DNA of 64,000 nt from Chromohalobacter israelensis (GCA_000761475.1 JQNW01000005.1:248001-312000), one strand, 5' to 3'; numbered from the stretch's first letter, positions 16,886 to 28,270 are shown. Program-made: numbers and translations. Notes: generated by a model not told the origin, from the letters alone.

Positions 16886-17327
16886 TCTGCCGCGCCTGGC
16901 GAAACGCTGGTGCTGGGCCTTCCTGCTGCTGATCGCGACGCCCGGCACGGTGGCTGCTGCCGAACTGGAGGTCAACGAGGCGCGTCTTCGGCTTCTGCCC
17001 GGGGACCTGCCCGCGGCAGGTTATTTCACCCTCACGAATACCAGTGAGAAGGGCGTCACCCTGACAGGAGCGGATAGCCCCGCTTTCGGCAATGTCACCA
17101 TGCATCGCACTGTCAATCAGGATGGCATCACCAGTATGCAACCCGTCGCCCAATTAGAACTGGCAGCGGGGGAGCAGATCGAGTTCGCACCGGGGGGCTA
17201 TCATCTCATGCTCATGAAACGGACTCGCCCCCTCGTTGTTAGTGACGACATCGAGGTGAACCTTCATTTCGCCGGCGAGCAGCGACAGCGTGTCACCTTC
17301 CGCGCCGTGGCGCCGACAGCACAGTAG
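16863..17327 (+). CDS. periplasmic copper chaperone PCu(A)C
   Basis: 154 residues with a signal peptide (cut near AAA, about residue 33) and the copper site of the family: Met-His in VTMHRTVNQDGITSM and His-Met in GGYHLMLM. PCu(A)C binds Cu(I) in the periplasm and passes it to cytochrome c oxidase with SCO. The ATG at 16863 has AAGGAGG about eight bases upstream and lies inside the end of the CtaG-like gene, indicating coupling. Expression with SCO just downstream supports copper insertion or periplasmic copper buffering. Confidence 0.88.
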   Translation: MSLTPHASLPRLAKRWCWAFLLLIATPGTVAAAELEVNEARLRLLPGDLPAAGYFTLTNTSEKGVTLTGADSPAFGNVTMHRTVNQDGITSMQPVAQLELAAGEQIEFAPGGYHLMLMKRTRPLVVSDDIEVNLHFAGEQRQRVTFRAVAPTAQ

Positions 17328-17337
17328 GGGGAGCAGG

Positions 17338-17916
17338 ATGCACCGATGGATCATGGCACTATTCGTGACCCTATGGCTTGCGGGCTGCAGCGAGCCGCCT
17401 TGGCAGACCAAGGATATCTCGGGGCTCATGCCTCCCCTGGCGTTCGAGCTTGTCGACGAGAACGGCAAAGACGTCAACGCCGATCAGTTCCTCGGCAAGA
17501 GCACACTGCTGTTCTTCAGCTTCACTCACTGCCCCGATGTCTGTCCCACCACCCTCGCGCGCCTCGACGCCGCCACCCAACGCATGGATGAGGCGGCGCG
17601 CGACGACATTCAGGTGCTCTTCGTCTCGGTCGACCCTCGTCGCGATGACGCCGAGACGCTGCGAGAGTACACGGATGCCTTCGGCCCCCAGTTCATCGGC
17701 CTCACGGGGGATAAAGCAGCCCTCGATGAACTGACACGCCGCTATCGGGTGACCTACGGGTATGGCGAAGAGGACAGCGAAGGCAACTATGATGTGTCGC
17801 ACTCCAGCGCTGTTTTCGCCTTCAATGATCAGGGAGAGGCGCGCCTGCTGATCCGCGACAGCGATCCTATGGAGGCCGTGGTTGCCGACCTCGAAAGGCT
17901 TGCCAGCGGTGCCTGA
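17338..17916 (+). CDS. SCO1/SenC-family copper-binding lipoprotein
   Basis: 192 residues with a lipobox (LAGC, Cys near residue 18), a thioredoxin-like fold, the copper-binding CPDVC (near residue 66) and the distal His in VSHSSAVF. SCO proteins deliver copper to, or reduce the Cu(A) site of, cytochrome oxidase subunit II. The ATG at 17338 follows PCu(A)C by ten bases with GGGGAGCAGG as ribosome site. As a lipoprotein it is a possible client of the lspA/lnt pair upstream. Confidence 0.9.
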   Translation: MHRWIMALFVTLWLAGCSEPPWQTKDISGLMPPLAFELVDENGKDVNADQFLGKSTLLFFSFTHCPDVCPTTLARLDAATQRMDEAARDDIQVLFVSVDPRRDDAETLREYTDAFGPQFIGLTGDKAALDELTRRYRVTYGYGEEDSEGNYDVSHSSAVFAFNDQGEARLLIRDSDPMEAVVADLERLASGA

Positions 17917-18090
17917 GTAGTCACCGTCCATCGCCCCTATCTTCCGTAGAGGATCGGTACGGTTCAGGGGAGTTGCCGAGGGGGGCTTGGCTAGGAGTAC
18001 GGTGCAAGGTTCGTCGTTGCGCCTTGAGGCAGCCGAACACCACGTTCGATCACATTTTACTCCTGGAAATTGGATGGGGAGCTGCAAGGG

Positions 18091-19056
18091 CTATGTGTGA
18101 GAGGGCTCCGGGATCAACTTGCTTGGCACCCATCTCAGGTACACCACCATGCCGAACAGCTCGACCAGCGACTGGAAGACGATGACCACCACGGCGGCTT
18201 GCCAGGCCTCGGGCAGTGTCAGGGCGATGGGCAGCACCACGAAGGAGTTGCGGGTGCCGAAGCTGAAGGTCAGGGTCCTGGCCGAGGGCACTGGTAGCCG
18301 GAACAGGCTGCCGAGGGTTCTGCCTAGCAGCGCGGCGAAGATCAGGTAGGCGACGAAGATCGGCAGTACCTGAAGCAGCACGCCGGTGAGGCCGGTGATG
18401 GTCGTCACCTGGGATGCCGCGATGACAAAGACCACCAGTGCCAGCAGCGGTACGGGCAGCAGGCCCAGGCCATGCACCAGTTGCCTGGCGGTGAGACGAC
18501 GCTCGGCCAAGCGTTCAGTCACCCAGGCCAGGGCTAAGGGGGTGAGAATCAATCCCGCGAAGGCGCTGAGGAGGTGAGTGCTGATCGCGGCCTGAAACCA
18601 TTCCGCACCCAGGAAGAGCCAGAGATAGACCGGTAAAGCCAGCAACTGCACGAGCAACAGCGCCGACGTGGCGGCAATGGCTCGGCTCGCATCGCCCTTG
18701 CCTAGGTGGGTGAAGCTGATGAACCAGTCGGTGCAGGGGACCAGCAGCACCAGTAGCACGCCGGCCTGCACGGCGGGCGACACGGGTAAGATGGCCATCA
18801 GCCCACCCAGGACCATGGGAATCACCACGAAATTACCGAGCAGCAGCGCTGCCAGGAAGCGCCAATCCTTGAATCCCTGGCCGATCCGCGTTAGCGGCAC
18901 CTGGGTGAAGGTGGCATAGAGCAGCCCACCAAGCAGCGGCCAGAGGAAGGCTTCGAGCCGTGCAGTCGCGTCTGGCTGGCGAAGCCCGATGGCCAGGCCT
19001 GCCAGGATAAAGAGTAGATATATCCAGGATTGCTGGCGTTCCATCCAGTCGCGCAT
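18091..19056 (-). CDS. BASS/ACR3-superfamily transporter (arsenic-resistance type)
   Basis: 321 residues, about ten membrane helices. The bile-acid/arsenite superfamily pattern is visible: LLVLLVPCTDWFISFTHLG carries the conserved Cys of helix 4, and TFSFGTRNSFVVLPIAL the helix 9 segment. ACR3 members extrude arsenite; related BASS proteins move organic anions. The ATG has AAGGA about eight bases upstream. It is the last gene of an ArsR-led operon (ArsR, membrane protein, rhodanese, this gene) with 15-54 base gaps. Arsenite is the likely substrate from context, but a thiolated anion is possible given the rhodanese. Confidence 0.8.
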   Translation of the reverse strand: MRDWMERQQSWIYLLFILAGLAIGLRQPDATARLEAFLWPLLGGLLYATFTQVPLTRIGQGFKDWRFLAALLLGNFVVIPMVLGGLMAILPVSPAVQAGVLLVLLVPCTDWFISFTHLGKGDASRAIAATSALLLVQLLALPVYLWLFLGAEWFQAAISTHLLSAFAGLILTPLALAWVTERLAERRLTARQLVHGLGLLPVPLLALVVFVIAASQVTTITGLTGVLLQVLPIFVAYLIFAALLGRTLGSLFRLPVPSARTLTFSFGTRNSFVVLPIALTLPEAWQAAVVVIVFQSLVELFGMVVYLRWVPSKLIPEPSHT

Positions 19057-19071
19057 GGGACATGATCCTTG

Positions 19072-19395
19072 TCAGTCTTCCAGTGGTAATCCCTCGGCCA
19101 GCCAGGCCCGTTTACCGCCCACATAGTGGTAGACCTCGGTATAGCCGAGGCGCGCCAGTCGTTCGGCGGCCTTGCCGGCTCGCTTGCAGTCTTCACTGGC
19201 GCAATACACGACGATGGTCGCCTGCTTGTCGGGCAGGCGCCGGGGTGCCTCGTCCAGGATGTCGTCGGAGACGATATTGATGGCACCCGGCAAGTGCCCC
19301 TTGGCGAAGCTATCGGCCGGCAGGTTATCCACCAAGAGGAAAGTTAGGCCACGGGCCTGCCAGTCACGGAGGGTCGCGGTATCGATCGTTGGCAT
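19072..19395 (-). CDS. rhodanese-like sulfurtransferase
   Basis: 107 residues, one rhodanese domain with the active-site loop VVYCASEDCKRAG (catalytic Cys near residue 65) and the C-terminal YVGGKRAWL. It transfers or binds sulfane sulfur in the cytoplasm. CGGAG lies eight bases before the ATG. It sits 15 bases from both the transporter downstream and the small membrane gene upstream. In an ArsR operon it may form or process thio-arsenic, or supply sulfur chemistry for the exported anion; this is inference. Confidence 0.88.
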   Translation of the reverse strand: MPTIDTATLRDWQARGLTFLLVDNLPADSFAKGHLPGAINIVSDDILDEAPRRLPDKQATIVVYCASEDCKRAGKAAERLARLGYTEVYHYVGGKRAWLAEGLPLED

Positions 19396-19410
19396 GGTGA
19401 AGCTCCGGTC

Positions 19411-19860
19411 TCAGGCTTGAGACGGCTTGACAAGGTAGCGGTCCAATCCCCAAAGCAGTAGGCCAAACAGCAGGTGCGGCACGGCGGACGCTATGATCAG
19501 CTTGGGACTGATCGCCAGACCCGCGATACCCCAGCCCACCACGGGAAAGAACACCACCAGGATCACCGCCCAAAGCACGGCGGCCAGGCCCAGCGCAGTC
19601 AGCAAGGTCTTGCGTGGGAAATAACGCACGAACACCACCGACCAGAAAGTCACGTAGGCCGTATGGAAAAGCAGGCCGACTGGCAACGGCAGAGACCGCC
19701 CCAGCAGAGTCTCGGCGAAGGCCAGGGAGGGCGGCTTTGGAAAAGGCGATACCCCGGCTTTCAGCAATGCCACCATCACGATGGCGGTCAGCGCCGACAC
19801 CGCGATGCCGATGCCGATAGACCTGAGCCAAGAAGGTTTGGCGCGAGTGGTTTGGATCAT
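19411..19860 (-). CDS. small membrane protein of unknown function in the ArsR operon
   Basis: 149 residues with four predicted membrane helices (about residues 13-32, 58-78, 86-106, 118-141). It resembles no family I can name with confidence. There are no cysteines or His clusters for metal binding, but several conserved-looking glycines and a charged C-terminus (DRYLVKPSQA). AGAGGAG precedes the ATG. Its position second in the operon, between the regulator and the rhodanese/transporter pair, suggests it works with the transporter. Confidence 0.75.
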   Translation of the reverse strand: MIQTTRAKPSWLRSIGIGIAVSALTAIVMVALLKAGVSPFPKPPSLAFAETLLGRSLPLPVGLLFHTAYVTFWSVVFVRYFPRKTLLTALGLAAVLWAVILVVFFPVVGWGIAGLAISPKLIIASAVPHLLFGLLLWGLDRYLVKPSQA

Positions 19861-19914
19861 CTTGCGCTCCTCTTGATGACGTTGATGAGTGATCTTTGAG
19901 AAACCGGCGGCACT

Positions 19915-20253
19915 TTACCGGCTGCCGGAGGTGGGGCAGCGGGGGCCACAGCTGGCGTCTGACTCACGACAGCAAGCGCCGACCAGGTGGTCCGTCATTG
20001 CCAGCAAGGCGTCGAACTCCGCGCGGTAATAGACGAACTGGCCCTCGCGGCGCGACGCAACCAGGCCTGCGACCGCGAGTTTCTGCAAGTGGAAGGTCAG
20101 TGCATTCGGCGCCGTACCCAGCCGCTCGGCGAGCTTGCCTGCCGCCAGGCCGGCAGGCCCTGCCGCCGCTAGCTGACGAATGGCCGCCAGGCGGACGGGG
20201 TGAGCAAGAGCTGCTAGCTTGGCTGCCACGAGATCATCATCATATTGGTTCAT
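19915..20253 (-). CDS. ArsR/SmtB-family repressor
   Basis: 112 residues with a winged helix ([20 protein letters not shown], then [19 protein letters not shown] as recognition region). The C-terminal tail is cysteine-rich ([14 protein letters not shown]). ArsR proteins release DNA on binding arsenite, antimonite or a metal; the C-terminal cysteines probably form the sensor, since the helix 3 CVC motif is absent. The start is ATG 20251-20253, with no strong ribosome site. The dyad at 20267-20284, 13 bases upstream, is the likely operator. Confidence 0.85.
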   Translation of the reverse strand: MNQYDDDLVAAKLAALAHPVRLAAIRQLAAAGPAGLAAGKLAERLGTAPNALTFHLQKLAVAGLVASRREGQFVYYRAEFDALLAMTDHLVGACCRESDASCGPRCPTSGSR

Positions 20254-20266
20254 AATTCAACTTTAG

Positions 20267-20284
20267 ATGAAACAATGATTTCAT
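20267..20284. promoter_or_regulatory. dyad operator upstream of the ArsR operon
   Basis: ATGAAA-CAATGA-TTTCAT is a perfect 6-bp inverted repeat just upstream of the ArsR start, embedded in AT-rich sequence with further partial symmetry (AATTCAA 20254-20260 against TTGAAATT 20291-20298). The position and AT content fit an ArsR-family operator. Confidence 0.6.
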
Positions 20285-20302
20285 GCAATATTGAAATTAT
20301 TA

Positions 20303-23018
<2,716 letters not shown>

Positions 23019-23090
23019 TCGGCCGCCTTCAGCGCGGCTGCCATGGCCGCGCCGCCGCTGCCGATCACGACGATGTGCAGGTTCATGTCA

Positions 23091-23348
23091 TCACTCATGA
23101 GGGGAATTCCTTGAATCTTTAGAGGTGTTGTCACCACAGGCGTCGTATTGCTTCTTGCGCCATAGCGCATAGAGGGTCAGGCCGAGGAAGAAGGCCAGGG
23201 CAGGAAGCAGTACCACGTCCAGGTAGCCGGTCAGTGCCGCCAGGCCAACGGTGCCAAGCAGGATCACCAGGATGGGCGTGAAGCAGCACAGCGCCACCAG
23301 GACGGTGCCAATCACGCTTGCGCGCAGCAGGGTCTTGGGGTTCTTCAT
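23091..23348 (-). CDS. merF: mercury transport protein MerF
   Basis: 85 residues with two membrane helices. The first cysteine pair lies in VALCCFTPILV, as in MerF. There is a third cysteine near the C-terminus (YDACGDN). It moves Hg(II) from the periplasm into the cytoplasm for MerA. The ATG at 23346-23348 has GGAG about five bases upstream, better than the in-frame GTG two codons earlier. Its stop overlaps the merA start by eight bases. Confidence 0.85.
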   Translation of the reverse strand: MKNPKTLLRASVIGTVLVALCCFTPILVILLGTVGLAALTGYLDVVLLPALAFFLGLTLYALWRKKQYDACGDNTSKDSRNSPHE

Positions 23349-23350
23349 GG

Positions 23351-23647
23351 TCACTCCCGATCCGCTTCCGAGGGTGCCGGGGTTGAGGGGTAGCCGGCGT
23401 TGGTGGTGGCGTCGGTCAATGCTTCGACGGACGTTCGTGAATCGTCGAAGGTGACCACCGCCTCACGATCCGGGTAGCTCACATCGACTTGCGAGACGCC
23501 GTCTACCTTGTTGAGGGCGGCCTTGACGGTGAGAGGGCAGGCGGCACAGGTCATGCCCGGCACCGACAACGTCACGGTCTGCGGGGCGGCCCAAGCTGAC
23601 GTGGCGAGCGTCGCGGAAAGCGCAATACAGGCAGCGAGTCGTTTCAT
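23351..23647 (-). CDS. merP: periplasmic mercury-binding protein MerP
   Basis: 98 residues: a signal peptide (cut after SAWA, residue 20), then one HMA domain with the Hg-binding GMTCAACPLTVK motif. MerP binds Hg(II) in the periplasm and hands it to MerT or MerF. It lies 12 bases after merT and two bases before merF in the mer operon. Confidence 0.92.
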   Translation of the reverse strand: MKRLAACIALSATLATSAWAAPQTVTLSVPGMTCAACPLTVKAALNKVDGVSQVDVSYPDREAVVTFDDSRTSVEALTDATTNAGYPSTPAPSEADRE

Positions 23648-23659
23648 GGCGTTCTCCTC

Positions 23660-24010
23660 TTAATAGAACAGGGGCAGGAGATAAGGAAACAGCAGCGCGA
23701 TCAGCACCAAGGCAGCGACGATCCAGAAGATGGCTTTATACGTCGTGCGAACCTGTGGCATCGCGCAGGTTTCGCCTGGCTTACAAGCGGTGGCAGGCCG
23801 GTAGATTCGGCGCCAGGCGAAAAACAATGCCACCAGTGCCACTCCCACGAAGAGCGGGCGATAGGGTTCCAGGGCCGTCAGGTTGCCGATCCAAGCGCCC
23901 GAGAAGCCCAGCGCGACCAGCATGAGCGGCCCGAGACAGCAGGTTGAGGCCAGGATCGCAGCGAGGCCGCCGGCTGCCAGGGCACCACGACCGTTCTTGG
24001 ATTCCGTCAT
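23660..24010 (-). CDS. merT: mercury transport protein MerT
   Basis: 116 residues, the usual MerT length, with three membrane helices. It carries the Hg-accepting pair in LASTCCLGPLML and a second pair of cysteines in ACKPGETCAMP. It imports Hg(II). The ATG at 24008-24010 is used. An upstream extension of the frame runs through the promoter and is not coding. First gene of merTPFA. Confidence 0.92.
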   Translation of the reverse strand: MTESKNGRGALAAGGLAAILASTCCLGPLMLVALGFSGAWIGNLTALEPYRPLFVGVALVALFFAWRRIYRPATACKPGETCAMPQVRTTYKAIFWIVAALVLIALLFPYLLPLFY

Positions 24011-24045
24011 GAGGTTGTCCTTCTGAATTCTTGGCCGATACGCTA

Positions 24046-24076
24046 ACGTTACTTCCGTAGTCAACTACGGAGTCAA
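24046..24076 (-). promoter_or_regulatory. mer operator/promoter (PT)
   Basis: Leftward -35 TTGACT (24076-24071) and -10 TAACGT (24051-24046) are separated by 19 bases holding the dyad CCGTAG-TTGA-CTACGG. This is the classical MerR-controlled merT promoter between divergent merR and merT. Confidence 0.9.
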
Positions 24077-24081
24077 GCTCG

Positions 24082-24489
24082 ATGAATGAGGCACCGGAAA
24101 ATCTGACCATCGGCACCTTTGCCCAAGCGGCCGGGGTCAATGTGGAGACGATCCGCTTCTATCAGCACAGGGGGTTGTTGCCGACGCCGGAGCGCCCTCC
24201 TGGCGGCATCCGGCGCTATGGCAGCGCCGACGTGGCGCGCGTGAAATTCGTGAAAGCGGCGCAGCGGCTGGGATTCAGCCTGGACGAGATCGGGCAGCTA
24301 CTGACTCTGGAGGATGGTGCTCATTGCAGCGAGGCGGCGGAACTGGCGTCACAGCGGCTTGACGACGTGCGCGCCCGGCTGGCTGATCTGACCCGCGTCG
24401 AGGTCGCCTTAGCCCGGCTGGTCGATGAATGCCATGTGCATCAAGGGAAGGTGTCGTGCCCGTTGATCGCTGCCCTGCATGACTGGTAG
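24082..24489 (+). CDS. merR: mercuric resistance regulator MerR
   Basis: 135 residues: winged helix ([20 protein letters not shown]), dimer helix, and the Hg-binding cysteines in [10 protein letters not shown] (Cys82 type), [15 protein letters not shown] (Cys117 and Cys126 types). It represses and, with Hg(II), activates merTPFA from the divergent promoter. The ATG lies eight bases past the -35 of that promoter. Confidence 0.93.
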   Translation: MNEAPENLTIGTFAQAAGVNVETIRFYQHRGLLPTPERPPGGIRRYGSADVARVKFVKAAQRLGFSLDEIGQLLTLEDGAHCSEAAELASQRLDDVRARLADLTRVEVALARLVDECHVHQGKVSCPLIAALHDW

Positions 24490-24991
24490 GTCATGCAGGG
24501 GCTTGTCGATGTGGTGCTGCCAGCTTCTGACATTCCGTGCAGCCATCTTTTGAAACTCACAGTCTTTAAGAACTCCGACATGCGATGCAGCGAAGACCTT
24601 GACAGCTGTTGGCGGCCAGCAGGGCGTCCATGATGGAGTTGATACGTCTGTTGGGTGAAAATTTCATGCTTGGCCTCGCTGGTTAGTGGGCTGTGGATAG
24701 AGATGGCGACGTTATTGCGCCATGCCGCCTTGTGCGGCGTTTTATGTCGCTACCTAATGATTTCCGTATCTCACGGCATAAAAGCGGCCCTGGGCCGCTG
24801 TGCGCCATTTCGTGGGACAGAGGGTGGTGATCGAGACGATAAGTCGCCTCTACTGTCTTGGCCTTGTAGTCGCCTAGCTTGAGAAGCTTGAGGTATCACC
24901 GCTAACGAGGGGGATCGGGAAGAGCGGGTGCCAGAGGTCCGTGTGATAGGCTTTGCGAGATATTCGATGGCGAAAAGGCACGAGGTAGGGA
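24490..24991. other. 500-bp intergenic stretch after merR with two hairpins
   Basis: No gene with a ribosome site is seen. It holds a probable rightward terminator, GCCGC-CTTGT-GCGGC followed by GTTTTAT (24724-24744), and a perfect hairpin AGCGGCC-CTG-GGCCGCT (24783-24799) without a T-run. Base composition falls past 24,640, marking the change from the mer locus to the lower-GC element that follows. Confidence 0.5.
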
Positions 24992-26809
24992 ATGACGGAT
25001 CATAGTCAGGATAACCACGAGTCTCATCCAGTGGGACACGAGGGAGCCAGTACCAAGCACCGGCGGCAGAGGTTTGGCCTGAGTGAGCATTGGCGTGAGC
25101 AAGCTAGGAAGGTGGCTTCTGATGAGCTTGATGATGCCGCAGAGACTTCACCTATGCCCGATACAGGACCCTCTTTTTCGTTTCCCAATGCATCACACGA
25201 TGATGAGCCACCGGTCACTGTGAAGTCGCTCTTTCACGACCCCGAAACTCAGAGCGTACTCAATGCACCTTGGCCCTACAGCCCATCGGAACCTGTGTTA
25301 AGCAATGAGCCTGCTGCTGCTCGTTTTGCCTTTCCTGGTACAAACCAAGCGCCCAAGCAATCTCGCCGCGATAAGCAAGTAGAAGATGTTATTTCCATGC
25401 TCCAGGGGCAGTTTTTTCTCACTCATAATGAGACGAGAAGCCCTCTGCTGACCAATAAGGCGACGGGCGAAACCTTGCCGTATATGGATCCAGTGATCCT
25501 TGATCGTGTGAAGGGAGCGTATTGGCGAGCATCCTCTGGCAGTCATCAGGATGTCTCCTACGGTGTTATTAAGTCTTCTATCAACAACTTCGTTGATGGT
25601 GCTACCCCTCAATCTGTGTTGCCGGTTTACGGCCGTGCGGGCGTCGAATTTAACACCGGGCGACGCGCGCTGGTACTTGGAGAAAGCTGCTTGGTTTTCT
25701 CGCCGGGTTTATCGAGCTATGAGGTTTTGGCTGGGATTCCCCATGTCATGCCTCGCGAAAGCTGGGCGGTTGACTTGCCCGATAATGTTGGGAATATTCG
25801 CCCTCAATCGATATCTATATTGTTCGATGTCACTTTGCTACCGAAAGATAGTGACCTGCTGATAATCGCCTGGATGGTCATGGCTTGGCGCTCAGATAGC
25901 TCGCCCGTATTGCTCGAGTTGTTAGGTGAGGCGAATTCTGAGTTGATTGACTCACAGAAGATGCTAAAGACCATCATAGATCCGGCTAGCACCCTTCTCG
26001 AAAGCGAGTTTCCCAATACGATAAAACAGCTTGATATTCGGGCGCAGTGCCATTACCTGTTGAGTTTTCATCAAGTGGATACGCTGTCAAAAAATCAGCA
26101 GAGAGGCCTGCTTTCGATCATGCAGGGAAAAACAGTGGAGTGGAGAACCAAAGCGAAGCGTTCTGGGGTTGATCTCACCGTTCGTTGCGTGTGCTTACTG
26201 AATAGCAGTGAGAGCATAGTGACCTATGCGCCGCTATCCGATGCTACCTTGAGCATTGAGCTGGATGATGCAGGAGGGGGCAACCCTCAAAATGCTGTGA
26301 AGGATCGCAGCATGGCGGAGAGAACCATCATTCATGGCCTCCTCCAAGTATTTGGCCATGTTAACCAGTTCTGGAGCCATGTTGAAAATGATCGTCAATT
26401 CGACCGCTATGGCGGTTTGCGAGACCTATGCCGGATAGGTGTGCTGGTGGCTGATGCTTTGGGTCGGGATACTGCCGAATTCTGGCAACAACTCGATGCC
26501 AACCAGCAAAGTCGTCGCGATTATGAGCTGGAGGAGAATCCTGTCGCGATGGCCGTGAAACGTCTCATTGATGCGTCGGAGGATGGACGGATAGAGGCCA
26601 CGGTCAAGGATTGGCTTGTGCTGCTCGATGGGTATCGCCCTGAGCCTGATCCTTCAGGTGCCTGGCCTGTCACGTCCCGAGGGTTGGCGGCCAAGTTCAA
26701 GCAGAGCAGGAGTTTGCTTGCGACGTTCGGGATTCAGCTTGTCCCTCTTGAGAAACGTGGCCCCTATGGGCGCTGGCGTGCCTCATGCGATGCCTCTCGC
26801 CAGCAGTAG
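24992..26809 (+). CDS. P4/D5-type helicase-like protein with degenerate ATPase motifs, unknown function
   Basis: 605 residues. From about residue 130 it follows the layout of large ATP-binding proteins of mobile elements that end in a D5/P4-like helicase: a PVYGRAGVEFNTG-LGESCLVFSPG segment, then IAWMVMAWRSDSSPVLLELL running into the P-loop position. There it reads GEANSELIDSQKML instead of a GxxxxGKS motif, so the Walker lysine is missing. The Walker B position reads LLSFHQVDTLS. The sensor-like stretch CVCLLNSSESI occupies the usual place. The N-terminal 120 residues are polar and probably flexible. ATP hydrolysis is doubtful; it may be a structural or DNA-binding derivative. GAGGTAGGG precedes the ATG. 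The family assignment is from pattern memory only. Confidence 0.55.
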   Translation: MTDHSQDNHESHPVGHEGASTKHRRQRFGLSEHWREQARKVASDELDDAAETSPMPDTGPSFSFPNASHDDEPPVTVKSLFHDPETQSVLNAPWPYSPSEPVLSNEPAAARFAFPGTNQAPKQSRRDKQVEDVISMLQGQFFLTHNETRSPLLTNKATGETLPYMDPVILDRVKGAYWRASSGSHQDVSYGVIKSSINNFVDGATPQSVLPVYGRAGVEFNTGRRALVLGESCLVFSPGLSSYEVLAGIPHVMPRESWAVDLPDNVGNIRPQSISILFDVTLLPKDSDLLIIAWMVMAWRSDSSPVLLELLGEANSELIDSQKMLKTIIDPASTLLESEFPNTIKQLDIRAQCHYLLSFHQVDTLSKNQQRGLLSIMQGKTVEWRTKAKRSGVDLTVRCVCLLNSSESIVTYAPLSDATLSIELDDAGGGNPQNAVKDRSMAERTIIHGLLQVFGHVNQFWSHVENDRQFDRYGGLRDLCRIGVLVADALGRDTAEFWQQLDANQQSRRDYELEENPVAMAVKRLIDASEDGRIEATVKDWLVLLDGYRPEPDPSGAWPVTSRGLAAKFKQSRSLLATFGIQLVPLEKRGPYGRWRASCDASRQQ

Positions 26810-26931
26810 CGATGGGCTACTTAGAGCGTGAAAGCTGGTATTGGGTTAGACATTGTGACTTTTAAAACTTAAAAAACATGAATATGGGCATCCAGAGGTG
26901 CGCATGCTGGCTTATATTCCATCGCAATGTC

Positions 26932-27312
26932 TCAATCTCCATCGCTATGGTTGGTTTCTACCCACTGTCTGAGCAGAGCATGGCCGACCCCCGAGGGCAG
27001 ACGTCGACCCTGCTCCCACTCCTGCAGGGTCCGCACGCTGACCCCTAGCTCAGCCGCCAGCGCTGTCTGGCTCATGCCACGAATCCGGCGCAGGGCCATG
27101 ACGTCACGTAGCAGTCGACGGGTGGGTTCCTTGCGTTCCATCCGGGCGAGACGACGATCACCCCAGGGATCGTGGGATGACGATCCTGCTTGGCTGTCAC
27201 GCGTGTTGTGAGGGATCGAGAGGGAAGGAAACATCGAAGTCGGAAACATCATCAGGCACCTTGTTGGAAGAGTCAGAACGGGTCCGCCCAAGACGGACCC
27301 ATACCATGTCAC
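26932..27312 (-). CDS. helix-turn-helix (XRE-type) regulator
   Basis: 126 residues from a GTG that overlaps the stop of the preceding gene (GTGA). The C-terminal 70 residues hold an XRE helix-turn-helix: MALRRIRGMSQTALAAELGV then SVRTLQEWEQGRRLPSG. This resembles antitoxin-type or phage-element repressors of the HigA/YdaS kind. The first 55 residues look unstructured, so translation may instead start at the ATG of MERKEP (27140). It is probably co-transcribed with the Gp2-like gene and may regulate it. I see no toxin gene beside it. Confidence 0.65.
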   Translation of the reverse strand: MTWYGSVLGGPVLTLPTRCLMMFPTSMFPSLSIPHNTRDSQAGSSSHDPWGDRRLARMERKEPTRRLLRDVMALRRIRGMSQTALAAELGVSVRTLQEWEQGRRLPSGVGHALLRQWVETNHSDGD

Positions 27313-28028
27313 TCAGTGATCAAAGACGACTGCTTTGGAAAGCGGCTGCCGTCGAAGACGTGAGCCCTCTGGCCGAATGGCTTGCTGTAGGCCTTGCACA
27401 GATAGCTGGCCATGTACATCGCCTCATTCATGGCTATTCGGTCATGCCGATGCAGGACGCAGGACCAGGGCTCTTTGGTGACTGGGTCTTTGCAGACATG
27501 GATCAGCTGACGGAAACGTGGGTCATCATGATCGAAGCCCATTGCCTTCAACCAGGAGCGCATCATGCGGTGGTAGAGGTTGTTTCGCGAGTAGGCCCCG
27601 TCTCCATCTGGCGAGAAAGATCCAAGGCAATCGTAGGCATTCTTGTTGAGAAGGATCATCAGGTGGTAGTGCGGTTTGTCGCTGTTGACCTGTTCACGTG
27701 CCCATAGGTAATGCAGCTGGGTGGGGAACTTGGTCTTCCGCCGCTTTAGCTCGTAGCGAAAATTGTAGAAGAACCGTGCCAGCACGCAGTTGTTCTCATG
27801 CATGAGCAGGCGCGGCATCTTACCTGGAAAGCGAAGGTCTACACGAAAGGCGAAGGTGGTGGTGTTGATTCGTGTCACAGTATCAAGTGTTTGGTAGGAG
27901 CGTTCGAGATAGTCCAGAATTAAAGGGCCACCTTTTTCCTGCTGCACCTCAAATCCACGATAGGTATCTTCATAGTACAGGCGCAGCTTGTCGTTGAGTG
28001 GATGACGAAGGGGTTGATGTTGAGACAT
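27309..28028 (-). CDS. inovirus Gp2-type (YagK/YfjJ) protein, possible replication initiator
   Basis: 239 residues with the pattern of the inovirus Gp2 family: TTFAFRVDLRFPG, a His-rich catalytic-like strand PHYHLMILLNKNAY, and the C-terminal MYMASYLCKAYSK. The family occurs in filamentous-phage-related and integrative elements and is linked to replication initiation, by analogy with HUH endonucleases; biochemical proof is limited. The HYH motif and a conserved Tyr-containing C-terminal helix support that analogy. Upstream (28029-28792) lies a hairpin-rich stretch that could be its origin. It overlaps the XRE regulator by four bases. Confidence 0.75.
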   Translation of the reverse strand: MSQHQPLRHPLNDKLRLYYEDTYRGFEVQQEKGGPLILDYLERSYQTLDTVTRINTTTFAFRVDLRFPGKMPRLLMHENNCVLARFFYNFRYELKRRKTKFPTQLHYLWAREQVNSDKPHYHLMILLNKNAYDCLGSFSPDGDGAYSRNNLYHRMMRSWLKAMGFDHDDPRFRQLIHVCKDPVTKEPWSCVLHRHDRIAMNEAMYMASYLCKAYSKPFGQRAHVFDGSRFPKQSSLITE

Positions 28029-28220
28029 GAGGAGATACCTCGCTGTGGGAATGGTGAAAGATTCCGCAGCGATGGTCTTGTCGGTCGACAGGGAGATGAT
28101 AGGGAATTGTAGGCGTTGACATGGACATGATGCTGACGATCATCTGAGCTTCACGTCAGGCGTTTTCCAGATGTCTGTCAGGTCAATCCTAGAAGGTTAT
28201 GTTGGATGATGATTCTATAG

Positions 28221-28245
28221 GGAGTGGTCTGTGTGGGACCACTCC
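28221..28245. repeat. perfect 9-bp hairpin
   Basis: GGAGTGGTC (28221-28229), 7-base loop, GACCACTCC (28237-28245). There is no T-run on either side, so it is not a simple terminator. Confidence 0.7.
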
Positions 28246-28270
28246 TTGGATGATCTTCCATGATCCTGGA

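Noticed and set aside
26932-28028. The HTH protein and Gp2-like protein as a toxin-antitoxin pair
   Set aside because: The partner is a Gp2/Rep-like protein, not a toxin fold, and no RelE/HigB-like frame is nearby.
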